Assembly: GCA_016859345.1 (NCBI GenBank)
Contig: CM029123.1
Coordinates: 4,983,501 to 5,047,500, forward strand
Source: Istiophorus platypterus
Lineage: Eukaryota; Chordata; Actinopteri; Istiophoriformes; Istiophoridae
DNA length: 64,000 nucleotides
Direction of reading: 5' to 3'
Shown: piece after piece, positions 13,801-26,200 of the stretch
Position numbering within the stretch: the stretch's first letter is position 1
How the letters are laid out: each line of letters opens with the position of its first letter
Position numbers and translations under genes: made by a program
The notes under the pieces: generated by a model
Databases searched by the model: none
What the model was told of the DNA's origin: nothing
The model's input: only the letters and a program-made list of their open reading frames with translations

Positions 13801-16800
13801 TGGGTGAATAGCACAAGGACATATTTATTTACAGAACTGGGATAATTTTGAGCTTGTTTAAAGGTTGTCCTCTGTAAAATGTCTGCTGTATTTGGAAGAT
13901 ACCCTGCATAGTAAAAAAGATATAGAAAAGATTGTATATTACCAGACTCAACTTTAAATAACTGAAATGCAATAAAGGAATAATAAATATTGTTTAGAAT
14001 GATAATTCTTAAAACCAAGTTCCAGCTCTGTTCTTTTCAAACACATCAGCTGATGTGAGGTTGGATGTGGCACTTGATGACAAAAGTGACCTTTGTTTCA
14101 TTAAAGATGTTGCAGATTATTAATTTAGTATTTCTTGAAGTTACAGGCATATCAGTATTTTTTGAAGCCACATGAATTACAAGTATAGTCACATATACAG
14201 TATGATTACAGGGTTAAGGTGAACCTTTTGTATTTTGTGGGTTCATTAACTTATTATGCAAAGATTACTGGTGCAAACAAACCTTTAACTGTGCCAGAAA
14301 ACATTAAAGTCCCTGTCCACTCAAAAGTGTGTTTTGCTCATTGTTAATTGATATGGATGTTTGGCGTTCAGTGTGCAAAATGATGTGTGTGCAGAGTTTT
14401 GACACTAGAAGGCTTTTTTCGGGTTCATCTGCTGAAGGGCAGAAGTTTCTCTGAACTTACCATAAATCAGAGACTAACTTATGTACCTGCACACACATTT
14501 GTGAAATCACAAGTGGTTTGATGGACATGCCTGGTTAAATATGCAACATATACAAGTTAAAGGGTAAACTGAAGGAGAGATATATAGAAGTAGTAAATAT
14601 ACTTTAGTTTACTGAACCTTTTTTAATGGAAAAAAACACATCAGACAAGTTATATTCTAAGCACTTATTATTTTTTTATATATCTTAAAATATGTGTGAA
14701 GGGGACCTTTAATTCAATAGATTGATGTTTGGTGGTATTCTGTATATCAAAAGACCTGCCAGTCACATAACAGCCATGCAATAGACACCTTGTTCACTGA
14801 GGAGACACAAATGAAAAGAGTACAACTACAATAGAGAGAAACAGAATGAAAATATCAGGTAGATAGATTGCAAAAATCCATGAAGATTGAAATCACATAT
14901 TTATATTTGTTGATGGTTGACCTTTTTGTTTACATTTGGATGATGGATAGTGCAATCAAGTCAGTGGTGAATTCCCTGGCTGCATGTGACCCCTACTGGC
15001 CACTATAATAGACTCCTACCATTAAAGCCAGTCTGTTCATATCTCTCTTTCCTGTTCCCCTCTCATCTTTTTAACTGCAGAAGTGCTGACACAGTCAAAT
15101 ACACACTTGATGTGCGTGGACAGCCCATTCTCTCTTTAAAATCTTAGGATACGGTACTCATGTCCAGTCAACAGATTCAAGGATGCACTGAAATGCGGGT
15201 GCTGATTTTCAACTTGACCAAGCCAAACCTAATGCAGGACAAATCAGAAGGCAAATTGGATGGGTTTTTTTTTTTTTTTTTTTAAATGAAAGTCTTTAAA
15301 ATCAGAAACATTCATATAGCCAAGCTTTTTCTGGTGGGTGTGTCAGGGAACACCACATTCACTGGCATACGAATGTGCTGCCTCTCATCATTTGATTGAG
15401 CCCTGCCAGTCTCGATCGTAGGGGGATTCCACAGTCTGCCTGTGCCATTTACTGGCAGGGCCCTAAAATCCAAATTGACCAAGGCAGACACATAGATGAG
15501 ATCTTTTTTTAGAAAATAAATATGAAAATAAAGATTTGACACTTTTGGCGTTTCCTTTTTTTTCCTGTGTCAAGACTGTAGAAAAGTTAACGATGAATGT
15601 GACAGCCATAATAGCCAACTCTTCATGGATTCTAATGCATGAGATATAAGCTATCGCCCTCATTACCACTGCATGATACTGTTCTACAACTCATTTGTTT
15701 GATAAATCTGTTTAAACAGGAATGTAGAATGTAAAATATATCCTTTCGGCAGAAGCTGCTGTAGAGCCATCTATTTATTCCAATGGGATATTCACTGTTT
15801 GCTAATAAATGATATTTGAAAATTATAAGGTGCTTATACGCAACATTTCTAACCTTGAAGTACTACTGATTCTGATAATATATTCATGAAAATAATAGCT
15901 TTAAAAAGCTTTGAAAGAGACATATAAGAGAGAATTCTGAGAAAAGAGTGCAAAAGCAATATTTTTGACTTTTGAAAGTTACAAGGAAAACTGAACTTCA
16001 AAATTCAACATAGATTTAAGAAGAGACAATAAGTGGGAAGAGGAAAGTAAACTGGACATAGTATATTTTCTTAATAATGACCATAATGTTCAAGGAATAC
16101 ATCAAATCAACCAGATTTTCCTTTCAGTATTTAATAACAGAGTAGCTGAACAGGAGCTATCGGTAACATTAACATTAACATTAAATTTCATTGAATATTT
16201 TAACATGTACAAGTTATATGAGGAGATTTGAATACACTGACGAGGAAGATGTTGAGAGTGTAGGCTGATCCTGGTTGAGAGGACATCAAATTCAAGTCTG
16301 CCAATGCCATCTAGTGGAGGGAGGAATTTAAACTGTAGCTCCTTCTGCCTCATCACCTTCCATGACTCTCAGGGTGTTTAGACTGGCTACACAACATGCA
16401 CTGTTCTAATAATGATAGTAATTACTAGTGCTAGTAATAGTAGTAATAATGGGACCCTTGTGGAGTTTGCAGAAACATTGGCTTCTGTAGGCATTCAGAA
16501 ACCTTCACTTTAACACACGTGTTGTTTTAAAAATTTCATTCGAAATTTACTACATGTACCTTTTGTCCAATTATTCTGGCATACAATAACTTATAGTGAA
16601 AATCTTTTTTAAGAAAAGTCTGCAACTTAATTAAATCTCAAAAAAGATATCTTTCATTTACACAAGCATCAATAAGAGCAACCATTATGCTCTTGACTTG
16701 ACATGACCGACCAAGACTGTTATTGCCAGGATACTGACAGCAAATACCAAATACAGTAAATACTATATACTCTTCATAGCATATTGTTTTATTTATTAGT

Positions 16801-19800
16801 AAACCAAAATCCAAAATACTTTACCATTTTATACTAGCAGGAAATGACACAATACTTGAGTCATCAATCAAATTGCAACATTAGAAAGCCATTAACACAG
16901 CAAAGGGTGTTTCTCATGGCACTGCATGCTGTCTGGTTTGAGTATACTTGAAGATACTACTGGAGCTCAACTGATAAATCCAACAATATTAGCTCATCAG
17001 TGTCGCCATATATGTAAGGAAAGGAATGACCCCAAAAGGAAATTTATAGAAATGCCAAAAACATATTTTGAAACTATGTCATTATTATATAGTCAAAAAC
17101 CCTGCATCATTTGGGCTATTGTCACACTATACACTCAAAACAGGTTTAAAAATACCATGTAGTATGAAACTGGGACCAGCCATGAGTTCAGCCAGACACA
17201 GCTCTATGTAAAGTCCTGGTGGTTCATAACTTCCGGTTGTATGCGTATTTAAAGACGTACACCTCAACACGATAGGTCCTTTGAAGGAGCGGTAGGAAAG
17301 GCGCAAGTGTAAATATTACAACTGATGTTGTCTGAGTTCATTTAGCTGCTTCAGTTTCAGGGTCCTGGTATTGTGCGTGTCGGTTCACTGTCAGGACGGA
17401 CAGGAACATGTGAATAGAACAGAGCCGTCGTTAATAGTATCAGTAGCACCAGGTTCTCCTGGGGACAAAGGCCTGTTTGACTGCAGAGGCCTTTGGAGGG
17501 TTGTTGGACTTCATGGCTTCATGGCTTTTAGTCTGAGAAGCAGAGCCAATAGTGGTGCCTTAAAAACACTATTTTGTGTCTTTCTAAATCACGTCAAGTC
17601 GATTTAATTTGCTACCGCTAACTTGGTGTCACAGGTTTAACGAAAAGCATTTTTATTTTGCCTCAGTGTTGGAAGCTGCTAAACCTTGAACTTACAGTAA
17701 GTATATTTCATTAAGGAGGATGTTATTTTTTATTACTGAAATCTTGAAAGATGGAAATAGATCAGCTACAAGAAGCTAACATATTTTTCCTCAGATTCTC
17801 ACCCCACAAATGGTGATCTCATAATATATGTGTTGAATGTCGAGTTTGTCATTGGATGGAAAGTAAAAGATATAAACAGGAGACGGAGAAAGAGAGTGAG
17901 ACAGAGATAACAGGCCACTTGGCTCTTTTAAGTCAAAAGATGCAGAAGTAGATGGCAGCAGAGGCAGGTAATAAGACGACAAATGCCCAGAGACACAAAT
18001 CCAGCACTTAAATGTTTCTTTCATTTTCAAAATCAAAACTGCATTAGCTTCCGGGCAATCTCAACAGGCAAAGAGATACCTGAGGCCACCTGGATCCCAC
18101 TCCAAAGAGTTAGCCAAGACAATTTCCCTCAAATCACCTGCTATCTTAATCTGACAGCCAGACTCGATTACAAGGCGTAAAAATTGCTTTTCTCGCCACC
18201 AGCAGTCGTTGGGAAATTATCTTAATTGTGTCATGATTATGCCTCAGAGCTCTGGTGAGAGCTTTATGTTGCTCCTTTCACACACGCAGGAGCGCTTCAT
18301 GAGTGCTGAGAGCGGGTCTCTATCAGCTCTCAGGAGGAGAGGGGATGAGGGGGAAATAAAATCAGCTGCACACTCTTTTCTGTCCGTTCAGGTATTTCAC
18401 AAATACGCACAAGTCTAACCCACAAAAGGGATAGGAATACTGAAACTCCTCAAATTGAAAAAGCTAACTGAGAAAAAAACTCTTAACAATGATAATTTGA
18501 CCCTTTGGGTAGTTTTAAGGAGTATGAAAGGTAGTTAAGTATTTGGTTTAAAGGGTTTGAAGTTTTAAAAAAATCTGATTGAGCAAAAAAAAAACCCCAA
18601 AAAACAAAAAAAACCTTTTTATCAACAGTTGACCAACTTGCATCTAATTTGCGTCTTTTCTCTTCAATACATTATTGCCACTTGAATATCTTTGGGTTTT
18701 GAAATATTGGTCAGACAAAATGAGTGAGATGAAGATGTCAATTAAAAACAGGCCTTAACCACTATTTTTCCAAGGGATTTGTTTAAACAAAGACTAAAAA
18801 AATTGTAGTTGCACCTCTAAATGCAATCAGAAGTACGGTTGTGGTAACATACAACAAATCAAACAACATTCAATCAAAAAAATTTTTTAGACAACAAAAC
18901 ACTTAAAAAGAAACCATGCATTTATCATAGAATTGTGACTTACACATCTTTCTTATATTTTTCTGTACAAAATTACACAGTACTAGAAAAAGCTCATACT
19001 CTGATAAAGGCACAGATCAGTACTGAATACTGTAAGAGTTTCAACACAAAAAAGTCACAGATTATATAAGTTTATATCAACATCAAAAACTATCAATGTA
19101 TGAATCAAATACATGACTTCCAGACTCTAGCCTTTACAAAAGAAGACCAACTATATTTTAGTTACATTTTAAAGCTTATTACTCATTATGGCATAGCTAA
19201 AAAAAAAAAAAAGGATTAAAGATTAGAAGCAACTAGCAAGACTTCCTCACAAGCCACAATCAACCGTAAACCACAGAAAACCAACAAGTGAATGACCAAT
19301 ACAAACTGAACTAGAGAATGTCCAAAAGATTCTGTTGCTGCCAAATGTGTCTGTGAAAGCAGCAATAAACCTTCTTCACCACACACAATTTAACTAACAG
19401 GAAAAGCACAGGTGTAACTGATAACACGACTGATAGATGCATGTGATGTAAGTGAGCCGGATCCACTGGTTCCCTGGTATTTTTGCATGCTGGTTCATTG
19501 GACAGTTAATGGTTCTGAGTCATCATTATTGCTATTAGTGCGCTTCTGCTGCTACAACAGGTCAAACTGTCTGCTGTGAGAAAGTCCATAGCATCACACC
19601 CTCAGGGTCCTGAGGCCTGAACCATGAAGCCAGATAAGTGAGTTATCAAGCTAAAACTCAGGTTTTCCAGTATAACGAAGCTGGCCCAATTTTACCAGGG
19701 TAGATCACCATGGTAACCTATGCTGCAGGGCTACACCTGCTCCAGAGCAGGTTAACTTCAAAGTAGGTATCACTGTTTCATCTCATCTCGTATAAAGTAC
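7827..19800. other. Long intergenic stretch without a recognised gene
   Basis: About 12 kb with only scattered short open frames. None has a recognisable domain or sits between matching splice signals. Visible structures are a C14/A10 homopolymer pair at 12,213-12,236, A runs near 13,520, a T run at 15,268-15,283, a short perfect inverted repeat 'attactag-tg-ctagtaat' near 16,423, and an A run at 19,200-19,212. The part at 8,040-9,310 is more complex in base composition and may be an unrecognised dispersed repeat. A 78-codon frame at 17,371 containing 'APGSPGDKG' looks collagen-like but has no second repeat and was not accepted. Confidence 0.55.
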
Positions 19801-19807
19801 ATTTTAT

Positions 19808-19842
19808 AAGTAACTGGTTTTAATGTTGTGGCTGAATGGTGT
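19808..19842 (+). repeat. Left copy of a ~33-bp direct repeat flanking a Tc1 remnant
   Basis: The sequence 'agtaactggttttaatgttg' followed by 'tggctgaatggt' is repeated at 20,243-20,272 with three differences. The core 'gttttaatgttgtggctga' is also the end sequence of a common fish DNA-element family that I recognise from memory. Confidence 0.6.
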
Positions 19843-19844
19843 AT

Positions 19845-20165
19845 ATAGTGCATTCAGAAAATATTCAGACTCCTTAACTTTTCCACATTTTCTTAGGCTG
19901 CAGCCTTGTGATCATTTATTTATTCCTTTATCAACCTACATTCCATACCCCATAATGACAACCTCTAGTAAATTCAGATGATTGACATGAATGGAAATAC
20001 ACACCTGTTTATATAAAGTCTGACAGCTGACAATGCACAGGCCACAACAACCTGTATGTAGCCCAGGACCCTGACCTGACCCAACCGAACATTACTGGAG
20101 GGACCTGAAAACAGCTGTCCACCGACAGTCCAACCTGATGGGGATTTTCTATAAAAAGGATGTTG
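19845..20165 (+). mobile_element. Rearranged Tc1-like element: terminal region joined to transposase C-terminus
   Basis: The left part (19,850-20,038) matches the non-coding end of a fish Tc1-like element: 'gcattcagaaaatattcaga', then 'taccccataatgaca', then 'acacctgtttatataaag'. It is followed without a transposase body by codons reading 'PTEHYWRDLKTAVHRQSNL' (about 20,076-20,134, plus strand), the C-terminal hallmark of Tc1 transposases. An internal deletion therefore removed most of the transposase. The remnant is enclosed by the direct repeat described at 19,808 and 20,243. Inactive. Confidence 0.75.
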
Positions 20166-20240
20166 TGTGTTTGGTTGTTTGTTTGTATAAACATACACAT
20201 ATACAAACAAACAAACAAACACACACACACACACACACTT
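20166..20240. repeat. TG/TTTG then AAAC/AC microsatellite
   Basis: A GTTT-type tract (20,176-20,186) is followed by (AAAC)n and an (AC)n run (20,204-20,239), placed directly between the Tc1 remnant and the right flanking repeat. Confidence 0.85.
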
Positions 20241-20242
20241 CA

Positions 20243-20272
20243 GTAACTGGTTTTAACGTTGTGGCTGATCGG
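20243..20272 (+). repeat. Right copy of the flanking direct repeat
   Basis: 'agtaactggttttaacgttg' plus 'tggctgatcggt' repeats the segment at 19,808-19,842. This looks like the end of a host element into which the Tc1-like sequence was inserted, or of a nested composite. Confidence 0.6.
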
Positions 20273-21284
20273 TTTAGATCTCTTAAACAGAACACACAAA
20301 CGAGTTAATAACACACACTCAGGGCAGGATATTTAATCTTGACCAGCAGGAAAGAAACCAGGAAGTGCAGACAGACAGGTGGAGGGTGTATCTGACTCAT
20401 GCTGTTTGATGTTGAAGCCAGTTGTCCTCTCTCTCACGAAGGCGACATATCTTTATCATTTAATGTCCACTCCACTCGTCCTTACTGGTCATTTTCTTAA
20501 ACAGAGCTAGTGTCTACCCTTCGCTAACTAGTCAAGCACAGGTGCTGATAGCATTAGCAAAACTGGTGTGACAGCGACCACATCTGTTTGTTACTTACTA
20601 TTTTGTCATCAAATGATGCCAACAACTTATTTTACTGGGTAACTAGGTAACATTTACAAGCCATTACAATACAGAGGGGCGCTGTTTCACACCTTTGAGA
20701 AAATTTAGTGGAAACAAGGGAGGAGACGGATGTGACAATGAAAGCAGAAGTGACTGTTATGTGATGAAAAATGCAAACATTTATTAAAATGATTGTGGTA
20801 AGTTTTTTTATTTGTAATAAAAAAACCTTGTACGAGTCTGTCCTGCAAAAATATGATTGAGACAACTGTGGTTTTGCCAAGACACTTTAGTACAGACATT
20901 CATGGTTCACAGAGGACGAATCCTTGGTTGGTGATCCTATAACTTTTCCTTCAGTAGCACCGGAAACTCATCAATTCCCTTTGTCCAAATTTTCATTTAA
21001 TTATATGACAAAACTAATGACTAAATTCATGTGAATGTGATGTGCGTATTTGAAGAAGGTATAAGCTGAATCATAGAAACGCTCAGGTCAAAAGTAAAAG
21101 AAGTCTGTCAAGCAAACTTTGACACTTACAGCGAGAGGAACTGAATCACTGCTTCAGTCTGGACATGAAGCCGCAGGTGTATCAGCTTAAAAGTGGGTCA
21201 GATTTACCATGTTTAGATTTTCGTTGAGTTATATTCCAAGAGTAATTTAGTAACTTTGCCCTTCACAAAAAGACAACCAGGCAG
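20273..21284. other. Spacer downstream of hdlbp
   Basis: No gene seen. A second candidate hdlbp poly(A) hexamer (minus-strand AATAAA, 20,780-20,785) lies here, so part of it could be a longer 3'UTR. Confidence 0.4.
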
Positions 21285-22243
21285 GCACCATGAAGATTTT
21301 CAATTTTTATTGACTTTTTGGACAATTTCTTTTCCAGTGTCATCCATAACCGTTCACTTCAATGGTATTTGCATAATCTTTCATTCAATACTAGGAGGAT
21401 ATAAACCAAGGTAGGCTGATGCTAGATGTTGAATTAGCAGCTAGCAAGCTAAATCTGCACTCCTCAAGCAAAATTAATCTAATCACTATAACTGGGGGGG
21501 GAAATGTTCCATAAGCTTTCAGAGGAACAATAAACTTACCTTCCAGTTGTCCATTAAAAATGCACCAAGGCATCATCTCTACCTGGTTTGTATCTTTCTA
21601 GTTGTAAGGCTGATAAAAAAGGGCCATTGCTATTTAACAGAACAATCTGCATAGCAATTGGAAGACAAAGGGACTGGACACTGACCCAATACAGAGGATG
21701 AGTAACACAGGACATCACTAAACAGATAGTTGGCACAAGATGGTCTGCTGTTTCGCTCACAAACACAGTCATTTTCTTTTGCAGAGTGATTTACTTTTGA
21801 ATGTCAAAAGGTCATTCAACAGTTAGTGTGAGGTTTGATACATTGGAGCTCTAGGCCTAGTGTTGCAAGAAGTTTAGTTGTGGCATAATCTCCAAGCATC
21901 TGGCAGTTTGAGTAGGTGCCGTTCTGCAGTGGCTGACACCCCCCCCCCCTCCCCCAGTAAAATTTACCAATTCATAAGGCTACAAGGTACGTGTCACTAC
22001 TTGACCATATTCACAGAAGCACAGTTACAAGAAAATGGAGAGATGTGACGGAGGACAACCAGTACAGTGTGCTTTAGGGCTATCGACTGACAAGTTTCAC
22101 TCAGCTACATGAGTATAGCGGGGGGGGGGGGGGGGTATAGGTTACTGAAACAGCTGGCCCCTTGTTGGTCAGGCATCATATCACCAGTAGATATTCAATC
22201 CCTTGTTCCCCACCCTGCAAAGGCAACTAAGATAAGGGCAGCT

Positions 22244-22279
<36 letters not shown>

Positions 22280-22639
22280 TGTCTGGCCACCACTGGATTT
22301 GGTATAACAGCTCAAACCACAATGTAATGTCAGGTCTAATTAACATTTAAATGTCAGTCTATAACAGACCGTAGACTTAACTGCAACATCTGTCACTTTT
22401 CTTTAAGCATGAGACAGTATTATTTAATGCAGATACAAAGCTCACAAGTCAATTACAGTACCTGAAAGCACTTTTAGACTGATGAATCTGCAAGGGCAGA
22501 CCAGGATAAGTAGACAGAGAAGGATGACATTCTCAGAACTGAAGACTTTCAGGGTCAGCGGTCAGTCCAGGTCAAGAGGGGGACAATGACGGGGAAGATT
22601 GTGTCTGGTTAACTTCAGGCCCATCTGTAGCAGCACGGC
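21285..22639 (-). other. hdlbp: Probable 3'UTR of hdlbp
   Basis: The sequence continues downstream of the vigilin stop codon to a minus-strand AATAAA at 21,306-21,311. That hexamer is followed by a GT-rich stretch (complement of 21,245-21,290), the usual arrangement at a cleavage site. The UTR contains a C-rich tract (21,940-21,955), a G16 run (22,120-22,135, plus-strand reading) and an A33 run (22,245-22,277; T33 in the transcript). The end point is inferred; another AATAAA at 20,780-20,785 could extend it. Confidence 0.5.
21306..21311 (-). terminator. hdlbp: Candidate poly(A) signal of hdlbp
   Basis: AATAAA on the minus strand about 1.33 kb after the stop codon, with a GT-rich downstream element. 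Best of the visible candidates. Confidence 0.5.
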
Positions 22640-23188
22640 TTAGAAGCGCTTGGGTCCCCACGGAGAGGTCTTGGTCGCCACTGGGGCTCCAAAGCTGGGG
22701 AAATCTTCAGAGCTGGTCATATCAGGGGCCTAAAAGTAGGGAAGAAAACAAGGATTAGGAAAATGGAGGTGTGACCACTTATAAACAGTACCAGGCTTGT
22801 AGGGGAATCCTCACCTTCTCATTGCCAGTGGTCCAGGGAGCCTCCCTCACCACAAAGCCTTTGGATGGGCCACGTTGTTCATCCATGGCAGCAGCACTGC
22901 CACCAGAAGGCCTCATATAAGCCATCTTTGCCTCATTCTCCACAACATCTGCCATCTGAAAAGGTGGCAAAACAAAGTTTATCAGAGCAAATCAGAAAAT
23001 GGTAAATATTAGACCTCTCTTATACTATTTAATGCAAAAAGCAACAGTGGGTCATGTTAAAGAAAGCTTACATATTCCTCTTCCAGGTTAAGGAGGTGGT
23101 CAATGGCTTCATCCACAAGCTCAGGGCGACCTGTGACTGTCACAAGGTTTGGGTCTGCAGCTCCACTCTGGGGAAACCTGAGGTCAAC
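22640..23188 (-). CDS. hdlbp: hdlbp coding exons 24-26: end of the last KH module and C-terminal tail
   Basis: Residues 1159-1273. The exon 23,188-23,072 starts 'VDLRFPQSGAADPN' and completes the last KH. The exon 22,955-22,815 includes 'GPSKGFVVREAPWT'. The exon 22,729-22,640 ends '...PWGPKRF' and a TAA stop at 22,642-22,640. The tail is basic and disordered, as in other vigilins. Confidence 0.95.
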
Positions 23189-23193
23189 CTAAG

Positions 23194-23231
<38 letters not shown>

Positions 23232-26200
23232 CCAAGCCATGTCAAACATTGGACATATTTTCAACACAAAAAAGACACAACACAAAAAAGGGATTTAACA
23301 AGAATAGAGACAACACAATGCAATGGATGAGAGGTTGGAGCAAGAGAGGGAGCAAGAGAGGCACCAAGAGATGCATTTTCTCCTAAAAATATATCTGTGT
23401 TCTCTCAAGTATCCGCCACCTGGGGCACCATCTGATCCCATCACACTGAGCTCAGTCACAGTCACAATGGTCGTCTACCTTGAACACATCCGGACCGGTA
23501 GGAGGAAGCCTGTTGTGAAGTTTGCTCATGTGTAGCTGTTATAGTAGAGATTTTATGGGATTACAAGAGACCCAATCCTTTACCTCCCACAGACCTGGCC
23601 CACCGTGGCCCAGGCCATAGCCAGAGCCACCATCATTTATGTGGATGGCAGAGTGTGAGCACGTATAGGATTGGAATGCAATGTGAGTGTTCTTGCTTGG
23701 TTTTCTAAACTAATAAATATTATTCATCATAATATTAATATTAATATTAATAAGAGGTGGGGTGGTTGCAAAAATCTCAGTGGCAAAGACCTGAATCTAT
23801 CTCAATGGCCAAATAACACAAAGTTTAAGTGGTACATTTTGCAACTTGAACCATTAATTTAACATGGGGCATGAACTTGTCTCCAAGAGGACATTTATGG
23901 TTTTTCATGGTTATTTTCTGATAGTCTATAGTTACTCAAAACAATCCCAGTTAGTTGGAACTAAGCTGGGGCACAATACCTAATGCTCATTTAAACCACC
24001 TGTTTAATCCCCGTCCTGTGATGGCCTTATTCCTTATACTCCTTGTTGCCTGTATTAAGTTGGGTCAGACGCTTGGACCCCCTGCTTGCAGGGTCTAGTT
24101 GGTCTTCAATCAATGACAGTGGAAAATGAAGTAAATAAAAATTATGTCAACTTTATGCTTCTATGTTACTTCCTTGTATGTTACAAACCTATAAAGATGC
24201 CTTTACATTTCCAAGTACCGAGGTGACGTCCCAGATAACAGTGTACTTACAAGCTAGTTGAGTGGAGTGATAATAAAGCGTCTGGCCTTTAAATTGTGTG
24301 TCATTTGATGGGATTGTTTCCTGTCCAGTGAGTAGCCTCACCTTAAACTCATCCATGATCTTGCGGATGCCTTTGCCGCGGGCCCCGATGATGCGGGCAT
24401 GGACCCTGCTGTCCAGGGTGATATCCTCAGAGATCATCTCTTCGAGCTCGTCCACGATAGCCTTGATGGCATCTCGTGCAGCTATGGCTTTGTGCTCATA
24501 CCCTGTGATAGTAATCTGATCCTGTGGACAAATAGCAGCAAATTGAACATCAAGACCAACCCTGTGGCAAAATCATTTTTAATTTACAGAAACAATTATC
24601 TTATTCTGCCATGGAGTCGATTTACTCATGATTAGCACATGCCCAAAATTGAAACCAAATAAAAATATTTATAATGGGGATTAGTATTCCCCTGTAGTCT
24701 TGACATGGAAGAACTGGTAATCTAGCACCACCTGCTGTGCTGAAACAGTAGCTCAACATTCACATTTTTTCCCTGTCTCATTTTTGATTTGGAATTTCTG
24801 TGAAAACACTGAAGAAATGCTATACCTGGTTTTCATCATTCTTCTCTGGGAACTGGATGTTAACATCATGCTCAGTGCGGATGTTTGTAATAATGGCTCC
24901 CTTGCGGCCAATGATTTTGGGGTGATACTTGGGGTCCACAGTGATGGTCAGCTTGAAGCTCCTGAGTGCCTGCAAGGGATTTGAGGCAAACAATGCTCTG
25001 GATAAGAATTGGATAAGCAACTTTGACACCTGATTCTTTTCTATATTGCCTGGAACATGGAAAAAAGTTGATAAATAAGCTCTTTCCCCCTTTGGTGTTA
25101 TCTTAAGGGAGCGATTTAATGTAATCATTAGATACCATCAACATGGCAGAAACAATTCAAAATACCAAGAACAAGAGTTTACCATCACACTAATGGATGT
25201 GTCTAAGTACTTAGCACAATACTAACCCGATCCTCTTGCTCAGCCTGCAGCTCCTTGACGCGCTCCAAAAGGCCCTCTTTGGCGCGATCCAGGTGATTGG
25301 CTAAGCCAGTGATTGAGATTTTATCAGACTGCTGCTCAGGGGCAGGCACTTGAATATTAACCTGGAGGTAGACAGTGAGGTCAGCCAAAATTCTAAGAAA
25401 AATAAAAATCTTGTGCATCTGTGTCAACAAAATCTACACCACACACCTCAAATTCATCCATCATTTTACGAATTCCGCTTCCTTTCTGTCCAATGATGTA
25501 TCGATGAAGCTCAAAAGGCACTTCCACCTCAATAGTGACAGGAACCAAGGCCTAAGGAAGAAAGACAGCTTGGTGAACAAAACCGTAATTAAGAGAAAAC
25601 AACTACATTCCTGATAGGAATACTGACCTTAAGTGCTTCCACGGCAGCCTCGCACCGCTCTTTACGGCCAGAAAGCACGATCACGTCACACTTTTTGGGT
25701 GCGTTTGGATCAACAGGCTCCTTCACTTCTCCATTAGCCTCTCCATTCTCCTGAATAGGAGCCTCTGCAGGAGGTGCTGCTATAAAGTCATGCGAACAAG
25801 GTTTGATGAGAACATTTTATCTTAAAAAGGAACCCATAATTTAAGTCTGGACACTGATCATGATTGTACCTTGTGGGTCCTCACGCTCTGGGAACTTAAT
25901 TTGTACATTGTGATCTCTAGTGATTTGCTGGATCCGTGAGCCCTTGGGACCCATGATAGAACGGTGGAACTTCTGAGGAATCACACACTCCATGGTCACT
26001 TGAGCATCCTGGAAAACAAAAGAAGGAAAACAAGAAGGCAAATCATTTATATTGCAAACAGAACAAGAATTAAAACTCATGCACTGTAAAGATTGTATCC
26101 ACTAACCAAGTCCTCAACAATCTCCTGCATGCGCTTCTTGGCTGCTTCCACACATTCTTTGGCTCCTTTGAGGGTGACCTTTTCACTCTGAGAACCAGTG

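Noticed and set aside
13554..14018. 154-codon minus-strand open frame
   Set aside because: Low-complexity, AT-driven hydrophobic translation; no domain or splice context.
17371..17607. Open frame with collagen-like 'APGSPGDKG'
   Set aside because: Only three Gly-X-Y triplets and no neighbouring exons of the same kind.
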